Translations under genes and position numbers: made by a program
Shown: piece by piece, positions 25,405 to 38,868 of the stretch
Position numbering within the stretch: position 1 is the stretch's first letter
Layout: the number at the start of each line of letters is the position of its first letter
Assembly: GCA_033782935.1 (NCBI GenBank)
Contig: JAWQEG010000412.1
Location: 124,001-188,000, forward strand
Length of the DNA: 64,000 nucleotides
Source: Petrolisthes cinctipes
Lineage: Eukaryota > Arthropoda > Malacostraca > Decapoda > Porcellanidae
Reading direction: 5' to 3'
The notes under the pieces: model-generated
Database searches by the model: none
Seen by the model: the letters and a program-made list of their open reading frames with translations, nothing else
What the model was told of the DNA's origin: nothing

Positions 25405-27995
25405 GTGTGTGGCTGTCATTTCAGTGCTTAGACTGTAAATATCAATAGTCATTCATGGGGTGGTGGGTGTGAGGATGTCATCAGAGTGCTTAGACTGTAT
25501 ATATCAACAATCATTCATGGGGTTGTGGGTGTGTGGGTGTCATTATAGTGCTTGGACTGTAAATATCAACAGTCATTCATGAGGTGGTGGGTTTGTGGGT
25601 GTCATTACATTGCTTGGACTGTAAATATCAAGTCATTCATAGGGTGGTGGGTGTATGGGTGTCATTATTGCTTGGACTGTCAATATCAACAGTCATTCAT
25701 GGGGTGGTGGGTGGCATTACAGTGCTTAGACTCTAATATCAACTGTTATTCATAGGGTGATGGGTGTGTAGGTGTCATTACAGTGCTTGGACTGTAAATA
25801 TAAACAGTTATTCATGGGGATGTGGGTGTTTGGGTGTCATTATAGTGTTTGGACTGTAAATATTATCCGTCATTCATGGGGTAGTGGGTGTGTGGATGTC
25901 ATTACAGTGCTTGGACTAATAATATCAACTGCCATTAATGGGGTGGTGGGTGTGTGGATTTCATTACAGTTCTTGTACTGTAAATATCAACCATCCTTTA
26001 TTGGGTGGTTGGTGTGTGTGTGACATTACAGTGCATGGACTGTAAATATTAACAGTCATTCATGGGGTAGTGGGTGTGTGGATGTCATAACAGTGCTCGG
26101 ACTGAAAATATCAACCGTTATTTATGGAGTGGTGGGTGTGTGGGTCTTATTACAGTGGTTGGATGGTAAATATCAACCGTCATTCAAAGGGTGGTGGGTG
26201 TGTGAGTGTCATTATAGAGCTTGGACTGTAAATATCAACAGTCATTCATGGAGTGGTGGTTGTGTGGGTGTCATTACAGTGCTTGGACTGTAAATATCAA
26301 CAGTCATTAATTGGGTGGTGGTGGTGTAAGTGTCATTACAGAGCTTGGACTGTAAATATCAACAGTCAATCATGGGGTGGTCGGTGTGTAGGTGTCATTA
26401 AAGTGCTCAGACTGTAAATATCATCAGTAATTCATGGGGTTGTGGGTGTGTAAGTGTCATTACAGTGCTTGGACTCTAAATATCAACCATAATTCATGGG
26501 GTGGTGGGTGTGGGGTGTCATTACAGTTCTTGGAATGTAAATATAAACCATCATTAATTAGGTGGTGGGTTTGTGGGTGTCATTACAGTGCTCAGACTGT
26601 AAATATTAACAGTCATTCATGGGGTTGTGGGTGTGTGGGTGTCATTACAGTTCTTTGACTGTAAATATCAACTGTCATTCATAGGGTGTTGGGTGTGTGA
26701 GTGTCATTATAGAGCTTGGACTGTAAATATCAACAGTCATTCATGGAGTGGTAGTTGTGTGGGTGTCATTACAGTGCTTGGACTGTAAATATCAACAGTC
26801 ATTAATTGGGTGGTGGGTGTGTGTGTGTGATATTACAGTGCATGGACTGTAAATATTAACAGTCATTCATGGGGTAGTGGGTGTGTGGATGTCATTACAG
26901 TGCTCGGACTGAAAATATCAACCGTTATTTATGGGGTGGTGGGTGTGTGGGTGTTATTTCAGTGGTTGGACTGTAAATATCAACCGTCATTCATAGGGTG
27001 GTGGGTGTGTGAGCGTCATTATAGAGCTTGGACTGTAAATATCAACAGTCATTCATGGAGTGGTCGGTGTGTGGGTGTCATTACAGTGCTTGGACTGTAA
27101 ATATCAACAGTCATTAATTGGGTGGTGGAGGTGTAAGTGTCATTACAGTGCTTGGACTGTAAATATCAACAGTCAATCATGGGGTGGTCGGTGTGTGGGT
27201 GTCATTACAGTGCTTGGACTGTAAATGTCAACAGTCATTCATGGGGTGGTGCATGTGTTGGTGTCATGACAGTGCTTGGACTCTAAATATCAACCATAAT
27301 TCATGGGGTGGTGGGTGTGGGGTGTCATTACAGTTCTTGGAATGTAAATATAAACCATCATTAATTAGGTGGTGGGTTTGTGGGTGTCATTACAGTGCTC
27401 AGACTGTAAATATTAACAGTCATTCATGGGATTGTGGATGTGTGGGTGTCATTACAGTTCTTTGACTGTAAATATCAACTGTCATTCATAGGGTGTTGGG
27501 TGTGTGAGTGTCATTATAGAGCTTGGACTGTAAATATCAACAGTCATTCATGGAGTGGTAGTTGTGTGGGTGTCATTACAGTGCTTGGACTGTAAATATC
27601 AACAGTCATTAATTGGGTGGTGGGTGTGTGTGTGACATTACAGTGCATGGACTGTAAATATTAACAGTCATTCATGGGGTAGTGGGTGTGTGGGTGTCAT
27701 TACAGTGCTTGGACTGTAAATATCAACAGTCATTAATTGGGTGGTGGAGGTGTAAGTGTCATTACAGTGCTTGGACTGTAAATATCAACAGTCAATCATG
27801 GGGTTGTCGGTGTGTGGGTGTCATTACAGTGCTTGGACTGTAAATGTCAACAGTCATTCATGGGGTGGTGCATGTGTTGGTGTCATGACAGTGCTTAGAC
27901 TGTCAATATCAACAGTCATTCATGGGGTGGTGAGTGTGTGGGTGTCAATACAGTTCTTGGACTATAAATATAAACCATCATTCATTAGGTGGTGG
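25405..27995 (+). repeat. 2,591-bp tandem unit, copy 1
   Basis: The segment aligns with 27996-30060 at offset 2,591 bp. GGCTGTCATTTCAGTGCTTA lies at 25411 and 28002, and further matched stretches lie at 25552/28143, 25772/28363, 26078/28669 and 26434/29025. It carries a nested 807-bp duplication in its second half that copy 2 lacks. By eye, about 200 bp were also lost near 27690. Confidence 0.8.
26467..27690 (+). repeat. Nested 807-bp duplication (13 monomers)
   Basis: The string GCTTGGACTCTAAATATC begins at 26467 and again at 27274, an offset of 807 bp, one more than 13 x 62. The two stretches then run in parallel until about 26883/27690, where the order changes. The duplicated part includes the GGTGTGGGGTGTC monomer with AATGTAAATATAAACC, a rare combination seen in both copies. 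Confidence 0.75.
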
Positions 27996-30060
27996 GTGTG
28001 TGGCTGTCATTTCAGTGCTTAGACTGTAAATATCAATAGTCATTCATGGGGTGGTGGGTGTGAGGATGTCATCACAGTGCTTAGACGGTATATATCAACA
28101 ATCATTCATGGGGTTGTGGGTGTGTGGGTGTCATTATAGTGCTTGGACTGTAAATATCAACAGTCATTCATGAGGTGTTGGGTGTGTGGGTGTCATTACA
28201 TTGCTTGGACTGTAAATATCAAGTCATTCATGGGGTGGTGGGTGTATGGGTGTCATCAGTGCTTGGGCTGTGAATATCAACAGTCATTCATGGCGTGGTG
28301 GGTGGCATTACAGTGCTTAGACTCTAATATCAACTGTTATTTATAGGGTGATGGGTGTGTAGGTGTCATTACAGTGCTTGGACTGTAAATATAAACAGTT
28401 ATTCATGGGGATGTGGGTGTTTGGGTGTCATTATAGTGTTTGGACTGTAAATATTATCAGTCATTCATGGGGTAGTGGGTGTGTGGATGTCATTACAGTG
28501 CTTGGACTAATAATATCAACTGTCATTAATGGGGTGGTGGGTGTGTGGGTTTCATTACAGTTCTTGTACTGTAAATATTAACCATCCTTTATTGGGTGGT
28601 TGGTGTGTGTGTGACATTACAGTGCATGGACTGTAAATATTAACAGTCATTCATGGGGTAGTGGGTGTGTGGATGTCATTACAGTGCTCGGACTGAAAAT
28701 ATCAACCGTTATTTATGGAGTGGTGGGTGTGTGGGTGTTATTACAGTGGTTGGACTGTAAATATCAACCGTCATTCAAAGGGTGGTGGGTGTGTGAGTGT
28801 CATTATAGAGCTTGGACTGTAAATATCAACAGTCATTCATGGAGTGGTGGTTGTGTGGGTGTCATTACAGTGCTTGGACTGTAAATATCAACAGTCATTT
28901 ATTGGGTGGTGGAGGTGTAAGTGTCATTACAGAGCTTGGACTGTAAATATCAACAATCAATCATGGGGTGGTCGGTGTGTAGGTGTCATTTAAGTGGTCA
29001 GACTGTAAATATCATCAGTAATTTATGGGGTTGTGGGTGTGTAGGTGTCATTACAGTGCTTGGACTGTAAATATCAACCATAATTCATGGGGTGGTGGGT
29101 GTGGGGTGTCATTACAGTTCTTGGACTGTAAATATAAACCATCATTAATTAGGTGGTGGGTTTTTGCGTGTCATTACAATGCTCAGACTGTAAATATTAA
29201 CAGTCATTCATGGGGTTGTGGGTGTGTGGGTGTCATTACAGTTCTTTGACTGTAAATATCAACTGTCATTCATAGGGTGTTGGGTGTGTGAGTGTCATTA
29301 TAGAGCTTGGACTGTAAATATCAACAGTCATTAATGGAGTGGTAGTTGTGTGGGTGTCATTACAGTGCTTGGACTGTAAATATCAACAGTCATTAATTGG
29401 GTGGTGGGTGTGTGTGTGACATTACAGTGCATGGACTGTAAATATTAACAGTCATTCATGGGGTAGTGGGTGTGTGGATGTCATTACAGTGCTCGGACTG
29501 AAAATATCAACCGTTATTTATGGGGTGGTGGGTGTGTGGGTGTTATTACAGTGGTTGGACTGTAAATATCAACCATCATTCATAGGGTGGTGGGTGTGTG
29601 AGTGTCATTATAGAGCTTGGACTGTAAATATCAACAGTCATTCATGGAATGGTCGGTGTGTGGGTGTCATTACAGTGCTTGGACTGTAAATATCAACAGT
29701 CATTAATTGGGTGGTGGAGGTGTAAGTGTCATTACAGTGCTTGGACTGTAAATATCAACAGTCAATCATGGGGTGGTCGGTGTGTGGGTGTCATTACAGT
29801 GCTTGGACTGTAAATGTCAACAGTCATTCATGGGGTGGTGCATGTGTTGGTGTCATGACAGTGCTTAGACTGTCAATATCAAAAGTCATTCATGGGGTGG
29901 TGAGTGTGTGGGTGTCAATACAGTTCTTGGACTATAAATATAAACCATCATTCATTAGGTGGTGGGTGTGTGGGTGTCATTACAGTGCTTTGGCTATAAA
30001 TATCAACTGTCATTTATGGGGTTGTTGGTGTGTGGGTGTCATTACAGTTCTTGGACTGTA
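27996..30060 (+). repeat. 2,591-bp tandem unit, copy 2
   Basis: Second copy. The offset changes from 2,591 to 2,589 by about 29474, reflecting a small indel in the GTGTGTGTG run (26819 against 29408). It continues past the point where copy 1 has its nested 807-bp duplication, then into a monomer series (GTAAATGTCAACAG, GTCATGACAG, GACTGTCAATATC) that recurs in the 35-49 kb and 49-55 kb HORs. Confidence 0.78.
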
Positions 30061-33000
30061 AATATCAACAGTCATTAATTGGGTGGTGGAGGTGTAAGTG
30101 TCATTACAGTGCTTGGACTGTAAATATCAACAGTCAATCATGGGATGGTCGGTGTGTGGGTGTCATTACAGTGCTTAGACTGTAAATATCAACAGTCATT
30201 TATGGGGTGGTGGGTGTGTGGTTGTCATTACAGTGTTTTGTTTGTATATATCAACAGTCATTTATAAGGTGCTGGGTGTCATTAGAGTGCTTGGACTGTA
30301 AATATTAACTGTCATTCATGGAGTGGTGGGTGTGTTGGTGTCATTACAGTGCTTGGAGTGTAAATATCAACCATAATTCATGAGGTGGTTGGTGTGGGGT
30401 GTCATTACAGTTCTTGGACTGTAAATATAAACCATCATTCATTAGGTGGTGGGTTTGTGGGTGTCATTACAGTGCACAGACTGTAAATATTAAGAGTCAT
30501 TCATGGGGTTGTGGGAGTGTGGGTGTCATTACAGTTCTTTGACTGTAAATATCAACTGTCATTCATAGGGTGGTGGGTGTGTGAATGTCATTACAAAGCT
30601 TGGACTGTAAAAATCAACAGTCATTCATGAGGTTGTATGTGTGTAGGTGTCATTACAGTGCTTGGACTGTAAATATCAAAAGTCATTCTTTGGTGGTGGG
30701 TGTGTGGGTGTCATTACATTGCTTAAACTGTAAGTCTCAACAGTCATTTATGGGGTGGTGGGTGTGTGGCTGTCATTATAGTGCTTGGACTGTAAATATC
30801 AACATTCAATCATGGGGTGGTGGGTATGTGGGTGTCATTACAGTGCTTGGACTGTAAATATCAACAGTCATTCATTGGGTGATGGGTGTGTGGGTGTCAT
30901 TACATTGTTTTGATTGTAAATATCAACAGTCATTAATAAGGTGGTGGGTGTCATTCGAATGCTTGAACTGTAAATATCAACAGTCATTCATGGAGTGGTG
31001 GGTGTGTTGGTGTCATTACAGTGCTTGGACTATAAATATCAAACATAATCATGGGGTGGTGGGTGTGGGGCATCATTACAGTGCTTTGACTGTAAATATC
31101 AACAGTCATTCATGGGGTGGTGGGCGTGAGGGTGTCATTACAGTGCTTAGACTTTAAATATCAACAATCATTCATGGGGTGGTGGGTGTGTGGGTGTCAT
31201 TATAGTGCTTGGACTGTAAATATCAACAGTCAATAATGGGGTTGTGGGTGCGTGGGTGTCATTACATTGCTTGGACTGTAAATATCAAGTCATTCAAGGG
31301 GTGGTTGGTGTTTGTGTGTCATTAGTACTTGGACTGTGAATATCAACAGTCATTCATGGGGTGGTGGGTGGCATTACAGTGCTTAGACTCTAATATCAAC
31401 AGTCATTCATGGGGTGATGGGTGTGTGGGTGTCATTACAGTTCTTGGACTGTAGATATCAACAGTTATTCATGGGGATGTTGGTGTTTGGGTGTCTATGC
31501 AGTGCTTGGACTGTAAATATCAACAGTTAATCATATGGTGGTGGGTGTGTGGGTGTCATTAGACTGCTTGGAGTGTAAATATTAACAGTCATTAATGGTG
31601 TATTGGGTGTGTGGATGTCATTACAGTGCTTAGACTGAAAATATCAACAGTCATTCATGGGGCTGTGGGTGTGTGATTGTCATTACAGTGCTTGGACTAT
31701 AAATATCAACCGTCATTCTTGGGGTGGTGGGTGTGTGGGTGTCATTACAGTTCTTAGACTGTAAATATCAACAGTCGTTAATTGGGTGGTGGAGGTGTAA
31801 GTGTCATTACAGTGCTTGAACTGTAAATATCAACAGTCAATCATGGGGTGGTCGGTGTGTGGGTGTCATTACAGTGCTTGGACTGTAAACGTCAACATTC
31901 ATTCATGGGGTGGTGCATGTGTTGGTGTCATGACAGTGCTTAGACTGTAAATATCAACAGTCATTCATGGGGTGGTGAGTGTGTGGGTGTCATTACAGTT
32001 CTTGGACTATAAATATCAACTATCATTAATTAGGTGGTTGATTTGTGGGTGTCATTACAGTGCTCAGACTGTAAATATTAACAGTCATTTATGGGGTGGT
32101 GGGTGTGTGGATGTCATTACAGGGCTTAGACTCAAAATATCAACAGTCATTTATGGGGTGGTGGATGTGTGGGTGTCATTACAGTGCTTGCAATATAAAT
32201 ATCAACTGTCATTTATGGGGTTGTGGGTGTCATTGCAGTTCTTGGACTGTAAATATCAACAGTCATACATAGTGTGGTGGGTGTGTGAGTGTCATTACAG
32301 AGCTTGGACTGTAAATATCATCAGTAATTCATGGGGTTTTGGGTGTGTAGGTGTCATTACAGTGCTTGGACTGTAAATATCAAAAGTCATTCTTGGGGTG
32401 GTGGTTTTGTGGGTGTCATTAGAGTGCTTAGACTGTAAATATTAACAGTCATTCATAGGGTAGTGGGTGTGTGGATGTCATTACAGTGCTCGGACTGAAA
32501 ATATCAACCGTTATTTATGGGGTGGTGGGTGTGTGGGTGTTATTACAGTGGTTGGACTGTAAATATCAACCGTCATTCATAGGGTGGTGGGTGTGTGAGT
32601 GTCATTATAGACCTTGGACTGTAAATATCACCAGTCATTCATGGAGTGGTGGTTGTGTGGGTGTCATTACAGTGCTTGGACTGTAAATATCAACAGTCAT
32701 TAATTGGGTTGTGGAGGTGTAAGTGTCATTACAGAGCTTGGACTGTAAATATCAACAGTCAATCATGGGGTGGTCGGTGTGTGGGTGTCATTACAGTGCT
32801 CAGACTGTAAATATCATCTGTAATTCTTTGGGTTGTGGGTGTGTAGGTGTCATTACATTGCTTGTACTGTAAATATCAACCATAATTCATGGGATGGTGG
32901 GTGTGGGGTGTCATTACAGTTCTTGGACTGTAAATATAAACCATCACTAATTAGGTGGTGGGTTTGTGGGTGTCATTACAGTACTCAGACTGTAAATATT

Positions 33001-35235
33001 AACAGTCATTCATGGAGTGGTGGGTGTGTGGGTGTTATTACAGTGGTTGGACTGTAAATATCAACCGTCATTCATAGGGTGGTGGGTGTGTGAGTGTCAT
33101 TATAGAGCTTGGACTGTAAATATCAACAGTCATTCATGGAGTGGTCGGTGTGTGGGTGTCATTACAGTGCTTGGACTGTAAATGTCAACAGTCATTCATG
33201 GGGTGGTGCATGTGTTGGTGTCATTACAGTGCTTGGACTGTCAATATCAACAGTCATTCATGGGGTGGTGAGTGTGTGGGTGTCAATACAGTTCTTGGAC
33301 TATAAATATAAACCATCATTTATTAGGTGGTGGGTGTGTGGGTGTCATTACAGTGCTTTGGCTATAAATATCAACTGTCATTTATGGGGTTGTTGGTGTG
33401 TGGGTGTCATTACAGTTCTTGGACTGTATATATCAACAGTCATAAATAGGTTGGTGGGTGTGTGAGTGTCATTACAGAGCTTGGACTGTAAATATCATCA
33501 ATAATTCATGGGGTTGTGGGTGTGTAGGTGTCATTAAGGTGCTTGGACTGTAAATATCAAAAGTCATTCTTGGGGTGGTGGGTGTGTGGGTGTCATTACA
33601 GTGCTTAGACTGTAAATATCAACAGTCATTTATGGGGTGGTGGGTGTGTGGTTGTCATTACAGTGTTTTGATTGTATATATCAACAGTCATTTATAAGGT
33701 GCTGGGTGTATTAGAGTGCTTGGACTGTAAATATTAACAGTCATTCATGGAGTGGTGGGTGTGTTGGTGTCATTACAGTGCTTGGACTGTAAATATCAAT
33801 AGTTAATCATGGGGTGGTGGGTGTGTGGGTGTCATGAGACTGCTTGGACTGTAAATATTAACAGTCATGAATGGTGTGGTGGGTGTGTGGATGTCATTAT
33901 AGTGCTCGGACTGAAAATATCAACCGTTATTTATGGGGTGGTGGGTGTGTGGGTGTTATTACAGTGGTTGGACTGTAAATATGAACCTTCATTCAAAGGG
34001 TGGTGGGTGTGTGAGTGTCATTATAGAGCTTGGACTGTAAATATCAACAGTCATTCACGGAGTTGTGGTTGTGTGGGTGTCATTACAGTGCTTGGACTGT
34101 AAATATCAACAGTCATTAATTGGGTGGTGGAGGTGTAACTGTCATTACAGAGCTTGGATTGTAAATATCAACAGTCAATCATGGGGTGGTCGGTGTGTAG
34201 GTGTCATTACAGTGCTCAGACAGGAAATATCATCAGTAATTTATGGGGTTGTGGGTGTGTAGGTGTCATTACAGTGCTTGGACTGTAAATATCAACCATT
34301 ATTCATGGGGTGGTGGGTGTGGGGTGTCATTACAGTTCTTGGACTGTAAATATAAACCATCATTAATTAGGTGGTGGGTTTGTGGGTGTCATTACAGTGC
34401 TCAGACTGTAAATATTAACAGTCATTCATGGGGTTGTGGGTGTGTGGGTGTCATTATAGAGCTTGGACTGTAAATATCAACAGTCATTAATGGAGTGGTA
34501 GTTGTGTGGGTGTCATTACAGTGCTTGGACTGTAAATATCAACAGTAATTAATTGGGTGGTGGGTGTGTGTGACATTACAGTGCATGGACTGTAAATATT
34601 AACAGTCATTCATGGGGTAGTGGGTGTGTGGATGTCATTACAGTGCTCGGACTGAAAATATCAACCGTCATTCTTGGGGTGGTGGGTGTTTGGGTGTCAT
34701 TACAGTTCTTTGACAGTAAATATCAACTGTCATTCATAGGGTGGTGGGTGTGTGAGTGTCATTACAAAGCTTGGACTGTAAATATCAACAGTCATTTATG
34801 GGGTTGTATGTGTGTAGGTGTCATTACAGTGCTTGGACTGTAAATATTAAAAGACATTCTTGGGGAGGTGGGTGTGTGGGTGTCATTACAGTTCTTAGAC
34901 TGTAAGTATCAACAGTCATTTATGGGGTGGTGGGTGTGTGGATGTCATTACAGGGCTTAGACTCAAAATATCAACAGTCATTTATGTGGTGGTGGATGTG
35001 TGGGTGTCATTACAGTGCTTGCAATATAAATATCAACTGTCATTTATGGGGTTGTGGGTGTCATTGCAGTTCTTGGACTGTAAATATCAACAGTTATACA
35101 TAGGGTGGTGGGTGTGTGAGTGTCATTACAGAGCTTGGACTGTAAATATCAAAAGTCATTCTTGGGGTGGTGGTTGTGTGGGTGTCATTAGAGTGCTTAG
35201 ACTGTAAATATCAACTGTCATTCATAAGGTGGTGG
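30061..35235 (+). repeat. Mixed right-domain satellite block
   Basis: About 84 monomers that are mosaics of the surrounding HORs. The part at about 30585-31157 aligns with 36917-37489 at offset 6,332 bp. The part at about 32111-32700 aligns with 34942-35460, first at 2,831 and then at 2,769 bp, a one-monomer difference. A short-monomer run with GTCTATGCAGTGC lies at 31491. No clean tandem unit fills the whole block and no unique DNA is present. Confidence 0.7.
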
Positions 35236-38200
35236 GTGTGTGGATGTCATTACAGTGCTCGGACTGAAAATATCAACCGTTATTTATGGGGTGGTGGGTG
35301 TGTGGATGTTATTACAGTGGTTGGACTGTAAATATCAACTGTCATTTATAGGGTGGTGGGTGTGTGAGTGTCATTATAGACCTTGGACTGTAAATGTCAA
35401 CAGTCATTCATGGAGTGGTGGTTGTGTGGGTGTCATTACAGTGCTTGGACTGTAAATATAAACAGTCATTAATTGGGTGGTGGAGGTGTAAGTGTCATTA
35501 CAGAGCTTGTACTGTAAATATCAACAGTCAATCATGGGGTGGTCGGTGTGTGGGTGTCATTACAGTGCTCAGACTGTAAATATCATCAGTAATTCATGGG
35601 GATGTGGATGTGTAGGTGTCATTACAGTGCTTGTACTGTAAATATCAACCATAATTCATGGGGTGGTGGGTGTGGGGTGTCATTACAGTTCTTGGACTGT
35701 AAATATAAACCATCATTAATTAGGTGGTGGGTTTGTGGGTGTCATTACATTGCTCAGACTGTAAATATTAATAGTCATTCATGGGGTTTTGGGTGTGTGG
35801 GTGTCATTACATTTCTTTGACTGTAAATATCAACTGTCATTCATAGGGTGTTGGGTGTGTGAGTGTCATTATAGAGCTTGGACTGTAAATATCAACAGTC
35901 ATTCATGGAGTGGTAGTTGTGTGGGTGTCATTACAGTGCTTGGACTGTAAATATCAACAGTCATTAATTGGGTGGTGGGTGTGTGTGTGACATTACACTG
36001 CATGGACTGTAAATATTAACAGTCATTCATGGGGTAGTGGGTGTGTGGAAGTCATTACAGTGCTCGGACTGAAAATATCAACCGTTATTTATGGGGTGGT
36101 GGGTGTGTGGGTGTTATTACAGTGGTTGGACTGTAAATATCAACCTTCATTCATAGAGTGGTGGGTGTGTGAGTGCCATTATAGAGCTTGGACTGTAAAT
36201 ATCAACAGTCATTCATGGAGTGGTCGGTGTGTGGGTGTCATTACAGTGCTTGGACTGTAAATATCAACAGTTATTAATTGGGTGGTGGAGGTGTAAGTGT
36301 CATTACAGTGCTTGGACTGTAAATATCAACAGTCAATCATGGGGTGGTCGGTGTGTGGGTGTCATTACATTGCTTGGACTGTAAATGTCAACAGTCATTC
36401 ATGGGGTGGTGCATGTGTTGGTGTCATGACAGTGTTTAGACTGTCAATATCAACAGTCATTCATGGGGTGGTGAGTGTGTGGGTGTCAATAAAGTTCTTG
36501 GACTATAAATATAAACCATCATTTATTAGGTGGTGGGTGTGTGGGTGTCATTACAGTGCTTGGGCTATAAATATCAACTGTCATTTATGGGGTTGTTGGT
36601 GTGTGGATGTCATTACAGTTCTTATACTGTATATATCAACAGTCATACATAGGTTGGTGAGTGTGTGAGTGTCATTACAGAGCTTGGACTGTAAATATCA
36701 TCAGTAATTCATGGGGTTGTGGGTGTGTGGGTGTCATTACAGTGCTTGGACTGTAAATATCAAAAGTCATTCTTGGGGTGGTGGGTGTGTGGGTGTCATT
36801 ACAGTGCTTAGACTGTAAATATTAATAGTCATTCATGGGGTTGTGGGTGTGTGGGTGTCATTACTGTTCTTTGACTGTAAATATCAACTGTCATTCATAG
36901 GGTGGTGGGTGTGTGAATGTCAGTACAAAGCTTGGACTGTAAATATCAACAGTCATTCGTGAGGTTGTATGTGTGTAGGTGTCATTACAGTGCTTGGACT
37001 GTAAATATGAAAAGTCATTCTTTGGTGGTGGGTGTGTGGGTGTCATTACAGAGCTTAAACTGTAAGTCTCAACAGTCATTTATGGGGTGGTGGGTGTGTG
37101 GCTGTCATTATAGTGCTTGGACTGTAAATATCAACAGTCAATCATGGGGTGGTGGGTATGTGGGTGTCATTACAGTGCTTGGACTGTAAATATCAACAGT
37201 CATTCATTGGGTGGTGGGTGTGTGGGTGTCATTACATTGTTCTGATTGTAAATATCAACAGTCATTAATAAGGTGGTGGGTGTCATTTGAATGCTTGGAC
37301 TGTAAATATCAACAGTTATTCATGGAGTGGTGGGTGTGTTGGTGTCATTACAGTGCTTGGACTATAAATATCAACCATAATCATGGGGTGGTGGGTGTGG
37401 GGCATCATTACAGTGCTTTGACTGTAAATATCAACAGTCATTCATGGGGTGGTGGGGATGAGGGTGTCATTACAGTGCTTAGACTTTAAATATCAACAAT
37501 CATTCATGGGGTGGTGGGTGTGTGGGTGTCATTATAGTGCTTGGACTGTAAATATCAACAGTCATTAATGGGGTTGTGGGTGTGTGGGTGTCATTACAGT
37601 TCTTGGACTGTATATATCAACAGTCATACATAGGGTGGAGGGTGTGTGAGTGTCATTACAGAGCTTGGACTGTAAATATCATCAGCAATTCATGGGGTTG
37701 TGGGTGTGTAGGTGTCATTACAGTGCTTGGACTGTAAATATCAAAAGTCATTCTTAGGGTGGTGGGTGTGTGGGTGTCATTACAGTGCTTAGACTGTAAA
37801 TATCATCAGTAATTCATGGGGTTGTGGGTGTGTAGGTGTCATTACAGTGCTTGGACTGTAAATATCAAAAGTCATTCTTGGGGTGGTGTGTGTGAGGGTG
37901 TCATTACAGTGCTTAGACTGTAAATATCAACCATAATCAAGGGGTGGTGGGTGTCTGTGTGTTATTAGTGCTTGTACTGTGAATATCAACAGTCATTCAT
38001 GGGGTGGTGGGTGGTATTACAGTGGTTAGACTCTAATATCAACTGTCATTAATGGGGTGATGGGTGTGTGGGTGTCATTACAGTTCTTGGACTGTAGATA
38101 TCAACAGTTATTCATGGGGATGTGGGTGTTTGGGTGTCTATGCAGTGCTTGGACTGTAAATATCAACAGTTAATCATATGGTGGTGGGTGTGTGGCTGTC

Positions 38201-38868
38201 ATTTCAGTGCTTAGACTGTAAATATCAATAGTCATTCATGGGGTGGTGGGTGTGAGGATGTCATCACAGTGCTTAGACTGTATATATCAACAATCATTCA
38301 TGGGGTTGTGGGTGTGTGGGTGTCATTATATTGCTTGGACTGTAAATATCAACAGTCATTCATGAGGTGGTGGGTGTGTGGGTGTCATTACAGTGCTTAG
38401 ACTGTAAATATCATCAGTAATTCATGGGGTTGTGGGTGTGTAGGTGTCATTACAGTGCTTGTACTGTAAATATCAACCATAATTCATGGGGTGGTGGGTG
38501 TGGGGTGTCATTACAGTTCTTGGACTGTAAATATAAACCATCATTAATTAGGTGGTGGGTTTGTGGGTGTCATTACAGTGCTCAGACTGTAAATATTAAC
38601 AGTCATTCATGGGGTTGTGGGTGGGTGGGTGTCATTACAGTTCTTTGACTGTAAATATCAACTGTCATTCATAGGGTGTTGGGTGTGTGAGTGTCATTAT
38701 AGAGCTTGGACTGTAAATATCAACAGTCATTATTGGAGTGGTAGTTGTGTGGGTGTCATTACAGTGCTTGGACTGTAAAAATCAACAGTCATTAATTGGG
38801 TGGTGGGTGTGTGTGTGACATTACAGTGCATGGACTGTAAATATTAACAGTCATTCATGGGGTAGTGG
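35236..38868 (+). repeat. 3,633-bp HOR, copy 1
   Basis: First of four copies of a HOR of about 59 monomers. It aligns to copy 2 at a constant offset of 3,633 bp over its length (35240/38873, 36045/39678, 36297/39930, 36917/40550, 37211/40844). It contains the short-monomer run (CTATGCAGTG near 38138), the TTCTGATTG contracted monomer near 37240 and the CTCGGACTGAAAATATC monomer twice. Differences from copy 2 are sparse, for example near 37890 (GTGTGTGAGGG against GGGTGTGAGGG). Confidence 0.9.

Noticed and set aside
36891..37079. Minus-strand open frame of 62 codons, recurring at 40524, 45086 and 48718
   Set aside because: It recurs only because the HOR recurs. It reads the reverse complement of ordinary monomers, giving Thr/Pro/His-rich sequence with no family match.
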